Shown piece after piece: positions 48,655 to 57,966 of a stretch of 64,000 nucleotides of DNA (its first letter is position 1; every line of letters starts with the position of its first letter). A model generated the notes under the pieces. The model was not told where the DNA came from. It made no database searches and saw only the letters and a list, made by a program, of their open reading frames with translations. Both the position numbers and the translations under genes were made by a program. The DNA is from Candidatus Bilophila faecipullorum (GTDB lineage: Bacteria > Desulfobacterota > Desulfovibrionia > Desulfovibrionales > Desulfovibrionaceae), in contig CALVEZ010000016.1 of the NCBI GenBank assembly GCA_944326695.1, positions 1 to 64,000 of the forward strand. Reading direction: 5' to 3'.

Positions 48655-48690
48655 AAACAGGTTTTTACTTACCTGTTTTTTATTCTTTTT
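48655..48690 (+). terminator. Orphan plus-strand terminator
   Basis: AAACAGGT pairs with ACCTGTTT, loop of eight, then TTTATTCTTTTT. It points in the plus direction although every gene here is on the minus strand. It could end an unrecognised plus-strand RNA arising within 48454-48654, or be fortuitous. Confidence 0.4.
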
Positions 48691-48733
48691 CCCTTGCCGC
48701 CTTTTCCGTGGAGACGGGGACTCCCGCCGCGCA

Positions 48734-48833
48734 GCCTCCCCACCAGTCAAACGTTTTAGGGGGATGGGGGAGGGGTTTGGGGAGGGGGAAGGGAGCCCTT
48801 TTTCAAAAGGGTCCCTTCCCCCTCCCCAATCTT
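48734..48833 (-). repeat. 100-bp 3'-end hairpin repeat after the vWA gene
   Basis: Identical over all 100 bases to 51016-51115. On the minus strand it begins AAGATTGGGGAGGGGG ten bases after the vWA stop, forms a 25-bp stem with one bulge around a two-base centre and continues into a C-rich tail ending in AAAACGTTTG. Same layout as the copies after gyrB and the outer-membrane gene. Confidence 0.85.
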
Positions 48834-48843
48834 CTTTCTTCCT

Positions 48844-50799
48844 CTACGGCAACATCGCCAGCGGGACGCGGTAGACCCAGTCGCCGGGGTCTTTGGAGCC
48901 GAAGCTTTCCCAGTTGTCCACGTCGCGGTCGTATTCCTCGTAGCGGGCCACGCGGGACTTGAGGCGGTTGATGAAGGCGGTCTGCTCGCCCACGCTCATG
49001 CGGTACCAGTCATCCTCGGAAAGAAGCATCACATCGCTCTTGTAGGGCAGATCGTCAAGGAATTCGCCAAGGACGCCCATATCGCGGAGGTTGGCCCCGG
49101 GCTTGCGGGAAAAGGCATCAGGGTCACGGGCAAGCTGCGCCGACGCGGAGAGGATGCCCTGAAAGAAATCGCGGGAGTCGGTCTTGCGGGTCCGCTCGGC
49201 GTTTTCGATGATGATCTTGAGCTGGCGTTGCAGATCACTCAACTGGTTCTTGGTCAGCAGTACGGCCACGGAGACGGCGCTGACCTGTTTTCCGGCGTTG
49301 AGGGCGTCGAGATCGGCGTCCGCGATCCATGAGGTGACGACTTCGGGCGCGCGCGTCCCCTGTTTTTTGCCGAGATATTCAAGCTGCATGGCGTAGCCGA
49401 GTTCTTCGCCGATTTGTTTGGCACGGGCTTCGGCGGTCTGCGCCGGGGCCTCCTGCGGCTTGACGGGAGCTTTTCCGGCCAGCGTCTGCCTGACGCTGGA
49501 CACGAGGGCGGCGGAAAGCCCGGTGGCGGCCTTGGCGAAGGAGGCCCCGCCCTTGGCCGCGTCCGTGGCCTGAATAGGTATGTAGGCGCTTTTGCCGCCG
49601 GGCACGGCGGAAAGCTCGGCGTAGGCCTTGGCCGCCGCTTCGATATTGGCCTTGCCCGCCGGGGTGCGGACGTGGGCGACGACGAGGCGGACGTTGCGGG
49701 AGGCGGCGAGGTCGGCCATTTCCTTCACGTCGAGGCTCGTGGAGGCGTAGGGATCGCTCAGCGGAAGCGGCCCGGCATCGGTGATGAGCAGCAGCACGCG
49801 GTTGGCGTAGGGCTGCCAGTTCAGCTCGTCGAGCGCGGCCTTGACCCCGGCCAGCGAATCCTCGTTGAAGGAGTGGCTCGAGGCCTTGGCCTCCTCCACG
49901 GCGGCCAGTGCCTTTTCCAGTTCGGTGCGGTCCCCGGCGTCGCGGAAATCGCTGACGACCCGGGTTACATAGTCCAGTTTGGGCGACGCCTTGGTGCTGT
50001 TGCGGAAGGCGACGATGCCGAAAGCCACCTTGTCGTCGAGCTTGTCCTTGGCTACGGAATCGAAAATGGCCCGCACCACGTTGAGGCTTTGCTCGATATA
50101 AGGCTTCATGGAAATGGTCGTGTCGATGACCAGCGCAATGCCCGTGCGGGGGATGTCGTCCTTGGTTTGAGGGGCATCCGCGACGCTGCCGGGATCGATG
50201 GAGGCCACCTCGAGAAGCTTGGTACCCTCAAACGGCGTATCCACTTCCAAAATAGGCATGAGATAGAATCGGTTACGGGAAACGGCGCCCTGCGTATCAT
50301 CCGGTTCCACGGCAATGACGGGGAAGTCCGCCGCGGCTCGTCCGGCCTGCGCCTCCTTCGCCCCGTCGCGGAGCGCGGCAAGGCGGCCCGAAAGGTCCTT
50401 TGCCTGACAGACATCCATGATCGCCTTGCGATCCTTAAAGAACAGGACAGGTTGACGCTGCGAGCGGTCCGTAAAGAGGAGCGTGAGGGCCTGATCCCAG
50501 CGTGTGGCCTTGTCCGCCGGGAGCCAGCCGTCCGCCCCGGAAGCGGAAGCGCCGACCTCCAGCCGATCCCCTGAACGGGCATAGACATAGAACGCCGTAA
50601 AAGGACGGATGCCTGGCTGCGAAACGGCGGCGTCCGCCTCCGGTCCGGCATAGAGGGCCGCACCGGGATGGCTGACGACCCGCTGATAGAGCGTTTTCTT
50701 GCCTTCCATCAGCAGAGGGGCGCGATCCGCCGCCTCCGCCGCCGTCCACGCCCCGCAGAGGAGGAAGGCGGCCAACAAGAAAAGGATGCTTTTTTTCAT
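48844..50799 (-). CDS. Secreted vWA-domain protein
   Basis: 651 residues with a signal peptide (MKKSILFLLAAFLLCGAWT, cut near AEA-AD). An N-terminal SH3-like region (ALYAGPEADAAVSQPG, GWLPADKATRWDQALTLLFT, QPVLFFKDRKAIMDVC) is followed by a von Willebrand A domain: MIDAS DTTIS in GIALVIDTTISMKPY (about residue 224) and VLLLITDAGPLPL. The C-terminal third is helical. The SH3-plus-vWA order recalls the periplasmic half of the T6SS kinase PpkA; the kinase half is missing. AGGAG six bases before the ATG. Flanked by identical 100-bp repeats. Confidence 0.87.
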   Translation of the reverse strand: MKKSILFLLAAFLLCGAWTAAEAADRAPLLMEGKKTLYQRVVSHPGAALYAGPEADAAVSQPGIRPFTAFYVYARSGDRLEVGASASGADGWLPADKATRWDQALTLLFTDRSQRQPVLFFKDRKAIMDVCQAKDLSGRLAALRDGAKEAQAGRAAADFPVIAVEPDDTQGAVSRNRFYLMPILEVDTPFEGTKLLEVASIDPGSVADAPQTKDDIPRTGIALVIDTTISMKPYIEQSLNVVRAIFDSVAKDKLDDKVAFGIVAFRNSTKASPKLDYVTRVVSDFRDAGDRTELEKALAAVEEAKASSHSFNEDSLAGVKAALDELNWQPYANRVLLLITDAGPLPLSDPYASTSLDVKEMADLAASRNVRLVVAHVRTPAGKANIEAAAKAYAELSAVPGGKSAYIPIQATDAAKGGASFAKAATGLSAALVSSVRQTLAGKAPVKPQEAPAQTAEARAKQIGEELGYAMQLEYLGKKQGTRAPEVVTSWIADADLDALNAGKQVSAVSVAVLLTKNQLSDLQRQLKIIIENAERTRKTDSRDFFQGILSASAQLARDPDAFSRKPGANLRDMGVLGEFLDDLPYKSDVMLLSEDDWYRMSVGEQTAFINRLKSRVARYEEYDRDVDNWESFGSKDPGDWVYRVPLAMLP

Positions 50800-51015
50800 G
50801 ATCAACTCCTCATCAAGAGGGCGGCAATCAGGCTTTCCGCACCAAGGCGGCCCCACGACGCCACGCCAGAGGGGAACCCCCCCCATTTACCCATAACAGG
50901 GCTGCAAGGCGGCTTCTGCCATCCTTTCGCCCGCATGTATCCATAAAAATTCTTCAAAACCCTAACATGCATTTTCCCCCCTCCGGATGCCGAGGGAGCG
51001 AAGTCCCGTGGCGCG

Positions 51016-51115
51016 GCCTCCCCACCAGTCAAACGTTTTAGGGGGATGGGGGAGGGGTTTGGGGAGGGGGAAGGGAGCCCTTTTTCAAAAGGGTCCCTTC
51101 CCCCTCCCCAATCTT
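51016..51115 (-). repeat. 100-bp 3'-end hairpin repeat upstream of the vWA gene
   Basis: Second identical copy, beginning two bases after the stop of the single-pass membrane protein gene (minus strand). Together with 48734-48833 it forms direct repeats around the vWA gene. Confidence 0.85.
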
Positions 51116-51117
51116 TC

Positions 51118-52140
51118 CTACTTCATCTGATCCAGCCGCCCCTGCGCTTCGGCCGCGCCCGCAGCGAGGGCCTTGGCGTAGCAGTCCCGGGCGAGGGCGG
51201 CGTCCTTCTGGATGGTGCCGCGCTGGGGCTGCGCCGGGGAATAGAAATCCCCCAACAGCAGGAGCGCCTGCGCGTCGCCGGATTTCGCGGCCTCCTCAAC
51301 GAGCAGGAAGGCCCCGTCCTGCGCCTTGATGTCCCCGGCGTCGCCCATGAGCTGGCGGGCGAGTTCGAGAGCGGTTTGCGGCTCGGCCTTGCGCTTGAGG
51401 GCGTCGCGCGCCACTTGCAGGCCCCGCGCGCCCTTGAGATCGTCCGGCGCGTAGCGGACGGGCGCTTCCTGTCCGGGCGGCAGATCGGCGGACTCGCGGC
51501 GCAGGATTTCGGCGGGCTTCTCCTCCAGCGCGGCGTCGTTGGGCGGTAGAATCTTGTCGTAGAAGAACACGCCGGCCCCGACCAGCAACAGAAGGGTGAG
51601 GATGGCGAAAATGATGTTGAGGACAAGCCCCTTGCGGCTCTTGGGGCGTTCCGCCATGTCCAGCCTGTCGGCGGACGGCAAGGAGGAGGGCTCAAGCGGC
51701 GCGGGGTCCGTCTCGATGTCCGGCAGGGGAAGATCGGCACGTGGCTTGACATCGGGGCGCGGGGAAGGCTCCAGAGGCGGAAGCAGGCTTGGATCGCGGG
51801 AATAGACGATGCGCGAAACGCCGAGCCCTCCCTGCCACTGGTCATCACCGAGGAAGAGGGTAGCCTGATAGATGGCCTGAAGCTCCAGATTATCGACCAC
51901 GGCGGGCCCGACGCAGAGCGTGAGCGTCTCGCCGGAACCCTGCACGGCGTCGGGCGTCAGGCGCTCGTCGCCCGGCTGCCATCCGTTGGGGCCGAGGCTG
52001 AGGCCCGTGGCCGGGTTTTTGAGCATGAAACGGACGTCCTCGGGGGTTCCGGTCAGGCCGGGGCACGAGGCGATGACGAGGCCGTAGCCGGGCCCCTTGC
52101 TTTTATCGGGTTCAAAACGGAGCGTGCAGCGGGAGAGCAT
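51118..52140 (-). CDS. Single-pass membrane protein with C-terminal Sel1/TPR-like region
   Basis: 340 residues, family not recognised. The N-terminal 120 residues look like a beta-rich cytoplasmic domain (CTLRFEPDKSKGPGYGLVI, LSLGPNGWQPGDERL, LTLCVGPAVVDNLELQAIY). A Pro-rich linker and one transmembrane helix follow (LNIIFAILTLLLLVGAGVFF, about 178-198). The C-terminal part resembles Sel1 repeats (GDAQALLLLGDFYSPAQ, KDAALARDCYAKALAAGAAE). Starts one base after the srfC stop, so co-translated with it. The layout of cytoplasmic domain, linker, helix and periplasmic tail is shared with the SrfA-like and protease genes of the cluster. Confidence 0.8.
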   Translation of the reverse strand: MLSRCTLRFEPDKSKGPGYGLVIASCPGLTGTPEDVRFMLKNPATGLSLGPNGWQPGDERLTPDAVQGSGETLTLCVGPAVVDNLELQAIYQATLFLGDDQWQGGLGVSRIVYSRDPSLLPPLEPSPRPDVKPRADLPLPDIETDPAPLEPSSLPSADRLDMAERPKSRKGLVLNIIFAILTLLLLVGAGVFFYDKILPPNDAALEEKPAEILRRESADLPPGQEAPVRYAPDDLKGARGLQVARDALKRKAEPQTALELARQLMGDAGDIKAQDGAFLLVEEAAKSGDAQALLLLGDFYSPAQPQRGTIQKDAALARDCYAKALAAGAAEAQGRLDQMK

Positions 52141-52141
52141 G

Positions 52142-54802
52142 TCACTTGTCCTGCGCAAAGGCGGCTGGGTTCAGGTTGTCGAGAAGCTGACCAAGGCGGG
52201 CGTTTTGTTCGGGATCGAAGGTTTGCCCGTCTTCAAAATCGGTGTTGCCTTCAATGAGATGGACGAGAGCCGCCAGCCAGTCGGTGTAATACTGCCTGTC
52301 AAAGGGCAGGGGCTCGGGCGGCAGGACGGGATAGCCGTCCGGGTCCGGCTTTTGGGCAAAGAGGGTGCGCGTGCGCCCGGCAAGCTGGATGGTCCGCCGC
52401 GTTTCGCTGGTTGTGGCCGGGTTGAAGCCGAGCCAGTCCACGAAGGCGTTGACGCAATAGGCGGCCATGCTCGCCTGACGCCAGACCAGCCGGTCCCGCC
52501 GCAAGTTGCGGTAGCCGGACACCTCGCGCACGGCCCGCGCCATGTCCTTTTCCAGCCCGAGCCGGGAGAGGCCCCGCACGAGCTCGTGTGTGAGGTGTCC
52601 GAAATCGTCGGCGTCGAGCCCGAAATAGGTCTGGCAGACCGGATCGGCGGCCAAGGTGTTCAGGCGTTCGATCCACGCGTCGATGACGAGTTCCGCAAAA
52701 GCGGCTGCCTCGTCCAGCGGCGGGGCCGTTTCCTCGGGGCCGTCCGGGGAACCGTCAGGGGCCGCGGTCGGCGGGGCCATATCCCCGAAAAGATCGTCCA
52801 TGATGTCCTGTGCGCTGGCCGCGCTGCCCATGCTGGCCTGCGGGATAGGCGCGGGACCTTCGCGTAGAAGGCGGTCCTCAACCTCGTAGGAAAGGTTGTA
52901 TAGCTCGTGATCGCGCATGAGCATGGCCCGCAGCAGTTCCCCGAAACGCTGGTTCTGGGCGGCGAGGGCGAGGCTGCGGGCAAGGCGCATGGCAAGCTGG
53001 CGCTGCCGTTCGCGCAGGGCGGCCTTGTCGTCGGGGCGGTGGAAGCGGCGCAAGTGCTCCACAAAGGGGCGCAGGTTGTCGGCCACGCGATCCGCGACCT
53101 GACGCCGCTTGATGGCCGGATCGCAGACCGGGCGCAGGTGGCGGCGCAGGTAGGCCACGCCCCCGTCGTTGAGGGCGAAGGCGGCGTCCCATGCGGCCTC
53201 GGGATCGGCAAAATGGCGGCGCACCTCCGGGGTCTTGAGGCATTTGGCCTTCATGTCCTCCACATAGGCCGCCTGCTCGGGCCGGATGCCGCTTTCCCGT
53301 TCGCCATCGAAGCTGATGACGGCTTCCCAGCGGAATTTGGGATTGCGCAGCCAGAACACGTTGTCGAAGGGCTTTTCCGGCGTCCAGCGTTCCGGCCACT
53401 CGTGCTGTTTACCCAGAAAGTCGAGGAGGGAGGCGTGCAGGCGGTTGGACCAGCGGCTTTCGTCGTCGAGCGCGCCCTTTTTCTTCTCGAATTCCATGTC
53501 GAACTTGGTCAGGACGAGAAAGAGGGTAATCGGACGGCCCCGCCGCAGCTCGGGCGTTTTGCCCGCCGCATCAGCCACCCATTCGTTGATGACGGCGGGG
53601 AGGTCCTGCACTTCCTGATTGCTGGGTCCGATGCACAGGAGCATGCTCGTCAGTTCCAGATCGCTTTTGTAGCGCTCGAAGAGGTAGGCCACCTTGCCGC
53701 GCAGGAAGAATTCATGAAGCTGATCCGGCTTGGTGAGTTCGCGGGCCACGTCGTCGGTCTTGAGACGCGAGCGGTAGCCGGGAAAGTCGAGCAGATCGGT
53801 GTGCTCGAAGAAATCGTCGGGCCGGTGGCGCATGGAGATGGTCAGTTCCGCCGTGAGCGCGGCCACCTCGGCCCGGCTGGCCTTGACGCGCCTGCCGTTT
53901 TGCGTGGCCACTTCAAGGGCGTCGCCTCCGTCCTGCCCCAGACCGCGCAGGGTGGCCACGTCGATGATGCTGCGTTCGCGGGGCAGCAGGGCCGTTGTGG
54001 GGCAGAAGGCTTCATCGGGATGCCCGAGCGCCTCAAGGACGGTGCGCAGGCGCAGGTAGAGGGCGGTGAAGGGTTTGGCCTCATCCCACAAAAGCTCGAA
54101 GAGCGCGGCCCTGTCCTCGGGGGCGAGACGCCCGGCCAGCCGGACGGCACGGGGCCAGTAGAGGCTTTCGAGCTTCTGGACCACGGCGGCGGCGCGGAAG
54201 TTGCGCGTCACGTAGTCCTTCAGATCGGCCATGTCGTTTTCGTCGAAGGGGGCCTGCCACAGCGCGTCGGGCGGCACGGCGCGGGCCAGCGCGTCCACGC
54301 GGGCGGCCAGCGCCTCTTCGTCGGGCACGGTGAGGTGGCGGCAGTCGGCGTAGTAGGTGTTGACGAGGATTTTGACGATGTCGAGCTCGGAGAGCAGGCG
54401 AAGTTTCACGGGAAACAGGGGCGGCCTTTCGCTCTGGCCGAGGGTGAATCGTGTGACGAGCCCCGTGGATTCCTTGCCGCCCGCGGGATTGATGTCTTGC
54501 AGGAAGTCCGCCGACGCGTCACCGAGCGAGGTCAGGAGCGAGCCGTCCGCATCCTGCGCCAGTGCTGAGATAAGGTAAGACTTCCCGGACTGGCTGGGGC
54601 CGAAGACGCCCACGCACATCTTGCGCGCGGCAGTGGCGGCCTCCTTGCGCAGAGCACGGGCCAGCCGCCCGCTCTCGCGCAGGAGCGCCTCGCCCGAGGA
54701 ACCCACGGCTTCCGGGTTCGAGCGAATCCAGCCGTCCACGCGGGCCAGTGTTTGAAGGCTCGCTTCGCACTGTTCGGCAAGCCGCTGATCTTCCGTCGTC
54801 AT
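52142..54802 (-). CDS. srfC: SrfC-family dynamin-like GTPase
   Basis: 886 residues matching the putative virulence factor SrfC. GTPase motifs are visible: P-loop GPSQSGKS (68-75), a switch-II-type DLLDFPGYRSR (about 348) and a TKxD base motif VLTKFDMEF (about 435). This DxPG/TKxD combination is that of dynamin-like proteins. The rest is mostly helical with no transmembrane segment; an acidic Pro-rich linker lies near 680-720. The ATG at MTTEDQRL is preferred over one three codons earlier that abuts GGGAGG. It lies between srfB and the single-pass protein gene. SrfC function is not established; the nucleotide preference is inferred. Confidence 0.88.
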   Translation of the reverse strand: MTTEDQRLAEQCEASLQTLARVDGWIRSNPEAVGSSGEALLRESGRLARALRKEAATAARKMCVGVFGPSQSGKSYLISALAQDADGSLLTSLGDASADFLQDINPAGGKESTGLVTRFTLGQSERPPLFPVKLRLLSELDIVKILVNTYYADCRHLTVPDEEALAARVDALARAVPPDALWQAPFDENDMADLKDYVTRNFRAAAVVQKLESLYWPRAVRLAGRLAPEDRAALFELLWDEAKPFTALYLRLRTVLEALGHPDEAFCPTTALLPRERSIIDVATLRGLGQDGGDALEVATQNGRRVKASRAEVAALTAELTISMRHRPDDFFEHTDLLDFPGYRSRLKTDDVARELTKPDQLHEFFLRGKVAYLFERYKSDLELTSMLLCIGPSNQEVQDLPAVINEWVADAAGKTPELRRGRPITLFLVLTKFDMEFEKKKGALDDESRWSNRLHASLLDFLGKQHEWPERWTPEKPFDNVFWLRNPKFRWEAVISFDGERESGIRPEQAAYVEDMKAKCLKTPEVRRHFADPEAAWDAAFALNDGGVAYLRRHLRPVCDPAIKRRQVADRVADNLRPFVEHLRRFHRPDDKAALRERQRQLAMRLARSLALAAQNQRFGELLRAMLMRDHELYNLSYEVEDRLLREGPAPIPQASMGSAASAQDIMDDLFGDMAPPTAAPDGSPDGPEETAPPLDEAAAFAELVIDAWIERLNTLAADPVCQTYFGLDADDFGHLTHELVRGLSRLGLEKDMARAVREVSGYRNLRRDRLVWRQASMAAYCVNAFVDWLGFNPATTSETRRTIQLAGRTRTLFAQKPDPDGYPVLPPEPLPFDRQYYTDWLAALVHLIEGNTDFEDGQTFDPEQNARLGQLLDNLNPAAFAQDK

Positions 54803-54912
54803 AAGAATCATGCCTCCCGGCGGGATGGAGGGCGGCATCGGCGGGATGCCGCCCCAAAACATTCAGGGGACGCCTCTGTGAGGCGCTCTTCTTCGCGATG
54901 CTCCGAGCGCCG

Positions 54913-57900
54913 CTACAGGATGTGAAAGACCCCGGTGTCGAGCCAGTAGCCCTCATCCGAAGGCAGCGTCTGGAGGCGGATGTCCAGATCGCGGCGGTTG
55001 ACGGGCGTGCCGTCGGCGGCTTCGATTTCCTCAACAACGAGTTCGCCCTCGTCGCGGTCGGCGTTGGGGCCGTCCTCCAGTTCGGCCACATCGAAGCGCA
55101 GCGCCACCGAATAGGGAAGGCGGCCTCGGGCGTTGTTGCGCGCGGCGGGCGAGGCGAAGTCCATCATATAAAAGCGCGTGGTCGTCCAGCGTTCCGCTTC
55201 AAGCTGCCGGAAGCCGATGGGGATGGGGCCGGAAAACTGGATGGTTTTGCGCAGCTCTTCGGCGGTGGGGCTGTGGGTGTCCACCTCGAACCAGACCTGC
55301 GACTGGCGAATCTGGCCGCCCGCGTCCATGGCTCCCACATAGCGGGCCGTGGACTTGAGAAAGAGCGCGCCGGTATCGAAGGAGAAGCCCTCAAGGTGCC
55401 CTTCGGACAGGGCGCAGAGGATGGCCCCGACCACCACGGTGGTTTTGGGATCGGTGATTTCGCCCCGGTTGTCCGCGAAGGGATACCAGCTTCCCACCCG
55501 GAAATCGCGCATGGGAATGATGCGGTCCGCCGGAACGGGCACTTTGGCGAAGAAGCTTGCGATCACGGCCTGCCATTTGGAGGGGCGGCCCGTGAGCAGC
55601 AGCAGATCGCAATTGTAGGCGTGGACGATTTCGCAGAGGTTGGCGAGAATCTGGCCGAGGGAGGCGCGGATGGTGCGGTCGAGGGCGTGGGGATCGATAC
55701 GGATGGGTACGTCCATGAGCCGGAAGGGGCGGCCCGTTTCGCGCTGTACGGCCTCTTCGATGTGGGCGATGAGCGTACGTGAAGGGTATTCCGGCAGCGA
55801 ACCCGAAACGGGGCCGTGTTCGGGCTGGAAGAAGGAGGCGAGGGGGAGCTCCTGCGCGTTTTCCGCCCGCAGATCGGTTTCTTCGTAGCGTTCGAGCATC
55901 CCCGTCGCCGCCGGACTCGCGATCTGGCGGGCGAACTGGGTGCGCAGGGCGCGGTTGCGCTGCGAGCCGCCCACGGTATCCCGGCCGAAAAGCTGGCCGA
56001 GGAGGTGGCGCGGATCGGGGAGCCCGGTAGCCCGGCCTATACAGGGCAGGACGTGCCGCTCCACGATTTCGCGGATCACGTCGTCGCCGGCGATGTTGAA
56101 GCCGTCCCGGAATTCCATGTGGGGCCGGATGCGCGCCGCCGTCGCCTCGTCGCCCGTGACCTCGAACGTGGTGATGCTCAGATCAGCGGTGCCGCCGCCG
56201 ATGTCCACGTTAGCGATGCGCAGGGACGGGGCCTCCGTTTCCGGTGCGGGGCCAGCGCCGACACCGTCCGTTCCCCTGCGGAAAGACCCTTCCCTCCGGC
56301 GTCCCATGAGGGTGAAGAAGCGGCGGGCGTCGCCCTGAAACTTTTCCGTGATTTCATTATAGAGATAGACGAGCTGCGTGCAGGTGGCCTCGTCCCAGCT
56401 GCACCGCACTTCCGGGCTGACCCGGTAGTCGGGGCGGGTGTCGCGCAGGCTTTGAAGGGGCGGGGTGTACCATTCGCCCCACCCGAGGCACTGCCAGATC
56501 ATCCGCACGGCCCACGTCACCCAGCGGCGGTAAATGCGCTGTTCGGCAAGGGGCATGGCGCTCGGCACGGTGAAGATGATCCGCCGCAGGCGGCGGGGCA
56601 CGTCAGGCTGTTCGCGTTCGGCGCGCTGGGCCGGGGCGTTGATGGTCACAAGCGCGTGCATGATGATCTCGCCCAGCAGGAACATCATGATTGAGCTGCG
56701 CGTGAAATGGGCCTCGAAAGCGACGTCCGGCTGCTGCGTCGCAAGGATTCGGGGCCGGGGACGGATGCCGGGATCGGCGAAGCAGGACAGAGGCGTCCCC
56801 TCGCGGTTGATCTGCTGGATGAAGACGCCGCGGGTGACGGGCGGCTCCACTTCCGAGCCGCTCCCCCAGGCGTTGAAGCGCCACTGCTGCGCGCGGGGGG
56901 ACTCGTCCCAAAGGTAGCGCTTGGGACTGGACATGCCCGTATTGCCTTCCGCGCCCACGGAATGCTGGGCAAGGCGGGCGGCTTCCGGCCCCACGCGCAC
57001 GGGCGAAGGCCAGACAAAGGCCGGGGTGCTGCGCCCCGAGCGGGCGCTCAGCCGGGCGTTGCCGAAGGTGGCCTCGGCGAACTCCACGCGCGTGGCAAAG
57101 GGGCCGGTATAGGTGCGCCCGGGCTGGCTGAGGTCGCGTATCTGAAGGAGATAGCTGTCGTTCAGGTTGGTCTGGCGCTGCGGGAAGGTTTCCACGAGCA
57201 TTCCCGTAGAGCGCGAATTGCCGAGATCGAGCACGAGGTCCACATCCACGGGCATGGGCTTGGGATCGACCACGCGCACGGCGGGGACGATGCCCGCCGC
57301 GTCGATGGCGGCGAGGAGGGTCAAATAGGCGGCCAGATGCTCCATGCTGAAGGGCGTGGCTTCGCGCCAGACGGTTTTTCCGTGATGGCGGGCGGTCTGG
57401 TAGGCGTCGTGGATGTCGGCAATCCATTCGTCCACCCACAAGGTATTGAGAAACCACGCGTTGTCCCGGCTGCGCGGCGAGAGGGCGAAGCGGGCGTTTT
57501 CGGCCACGTCTTCCGGCGAAAGGGCGAAGTACTGCCCGGCCTCCTCTTCGCGCTCCTCCGTGGCCGTGTCGAAGAGGAAGGTCAGGGCATAGGGGCCGCC
57601 GTCCTCGTCCCGGCCCACATGCAGGCGCGCCCAGTTGCTCGGCCCGCGCTCGCATTTGAGCCCGCCGTCCTTCCACTGCTCGCTCGACAGGCGGAGGAAG
57701 GGCACGGGAATCCAGCGCCCGGCGAAGGTTTCCAGCGCGCGCTCGGCGGAGACGGCATAATCATAGTCCCCGATGCGCCCCTCGTCGTCGGGCAGGACCG
57801 GGATGAGTTCCGTGGGCCTGCGGGGAGAGGCGACCGAGGAGGCGTCGTTGCGCGGCACCTCCCGGAAATACGCGGAGAATTTGCCGAGGCTTTGAAGATC

Positions 57901-57966
57901 GAGGCGGCAATCCAGAAATTGGGGGCATCCGCCCGGGATGATGCTCACTGCTGACGTATAGTTCAT
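54913..57966 (-). CDS. srfB: SrfB-family actin/Hsp70-fold ATPase
   Basis: 1017 residues matching the putative virulence factor SrfB. Two phosphate-binding loops of the actin/Hsp70 superfamily are clear: LVLDLGNSRSTGMLVE (about 242) and ANVDIGGGTADLSITTFEV (about 587). A later LLLLTGRPSKWQAV occupies the adenosine-loop position. The first 230 residues are a family-specific N-terminal region. No signal or membrane helix, so cytoplasmic. AAGGA eight bases before the ATG at MNYTSAVSIIPGG. Encoded between the SrfA-like gene and srfC, the usual srfABC order. Precise role unknown; a nucleotide-driven chaperone or filament is plausible. Confidence 0.9.
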   Translation of the reverse strand: MNYTSAVSIIPGGCPQFLDCRLDLQSLGKFSAYFREVPRNDASSVASPRRPTELIPVLPDDEGRIGDYDYAVSAERALETFAGRWIPVPFLRLSSEQWKDGGLKCERGPSNWARLHVGRDEDGGPYALTFLFDTATEEREEEAGQYFALSPEDVAENARFALSPRSRDNAWFLNTLWVDEWIADIHDAYQTARHHGKTVWREATPFSMEHLAAYLTLLAAIDAAGIVPAVRVVDPKPMPVDVDLVLDLGNSRSTGMLVETFPQRQTNLNDSYLLQIRDLSQPGRTYTGPFATRVEFAEATFGNARLSARSGRSTPAFVWPSPVRVGPEAARLAQHSVGAEGNTGMSSPKRYLWDESPRAQQWRFNAWGSGSEVEPPVTRGVFIQQINREGTPLSCFADPGIRPRPRILATQQPDVAFEAHFTRSSIMMFLLGEIIMHALVTINAPAQRAEREQPDVPRRLRRIIFTVPSAMPLAEQRIYRRWVTWAVRMIWQCLGWGEWYTPPLQSLRDTRPDYRVSPEVRCSWDEATCTQLVYLYNEITEKFQGDARRFFTLMGRRREGSFRRGTDGVGAGPAPETEAPSLRIANVDIGGGTADLSITTFEVTGDEATAARIRPHMEFRDGFNIAGDDVIREIVERHVLPCIGRATGLPDPRHLLGQLFGRDTVGGSQRNRALRTQFARQIASPAATGMLERYEETDLRAENAQELPLASFFQPEHGPVSGSLPEYPSRTLIAHIEEAVQRETGRPFRLMDVPIRIDPHALDRTIRASLGQILANLCEIVHAYNCDLLLLTGRPSKWQAVIASFFAKVPVPADRIIPMRDFRVGSWYPFADNRGEITDPKTTVVVGAILCALSEGHLEGFSFDTGALFLKSTARYVGAMDAGGQIRQSQVWFEVDTHSPTAEELRKTIQFSGPIPIGFRQLEAERWTTTRFYMMDFASPAARNNARGRLPYSVALRFDVAELEDGPNADRDEGELVVEEIEAADGTPVNRRDLDIRLQTLPSDEGYWLDTGVFHIL

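Noticed and set aside
48844..50799. vWA protein as a cobalt/magnesium chelatase subunit
   Set aside because: It has a signal peptide, an SH3-like N-terminal part and no chelatase partner nearby.
51118..52140. FHA domain at the N-terminus of the single-pass protein
   Set aside because: The GR, SxxH and N-G signature residues of FHA domains are not present.
52907..54568. 553-codon plus-strand frame opposite srfC
   Set aside because: Antisense shadow of a gene with intact GTPase motifs.
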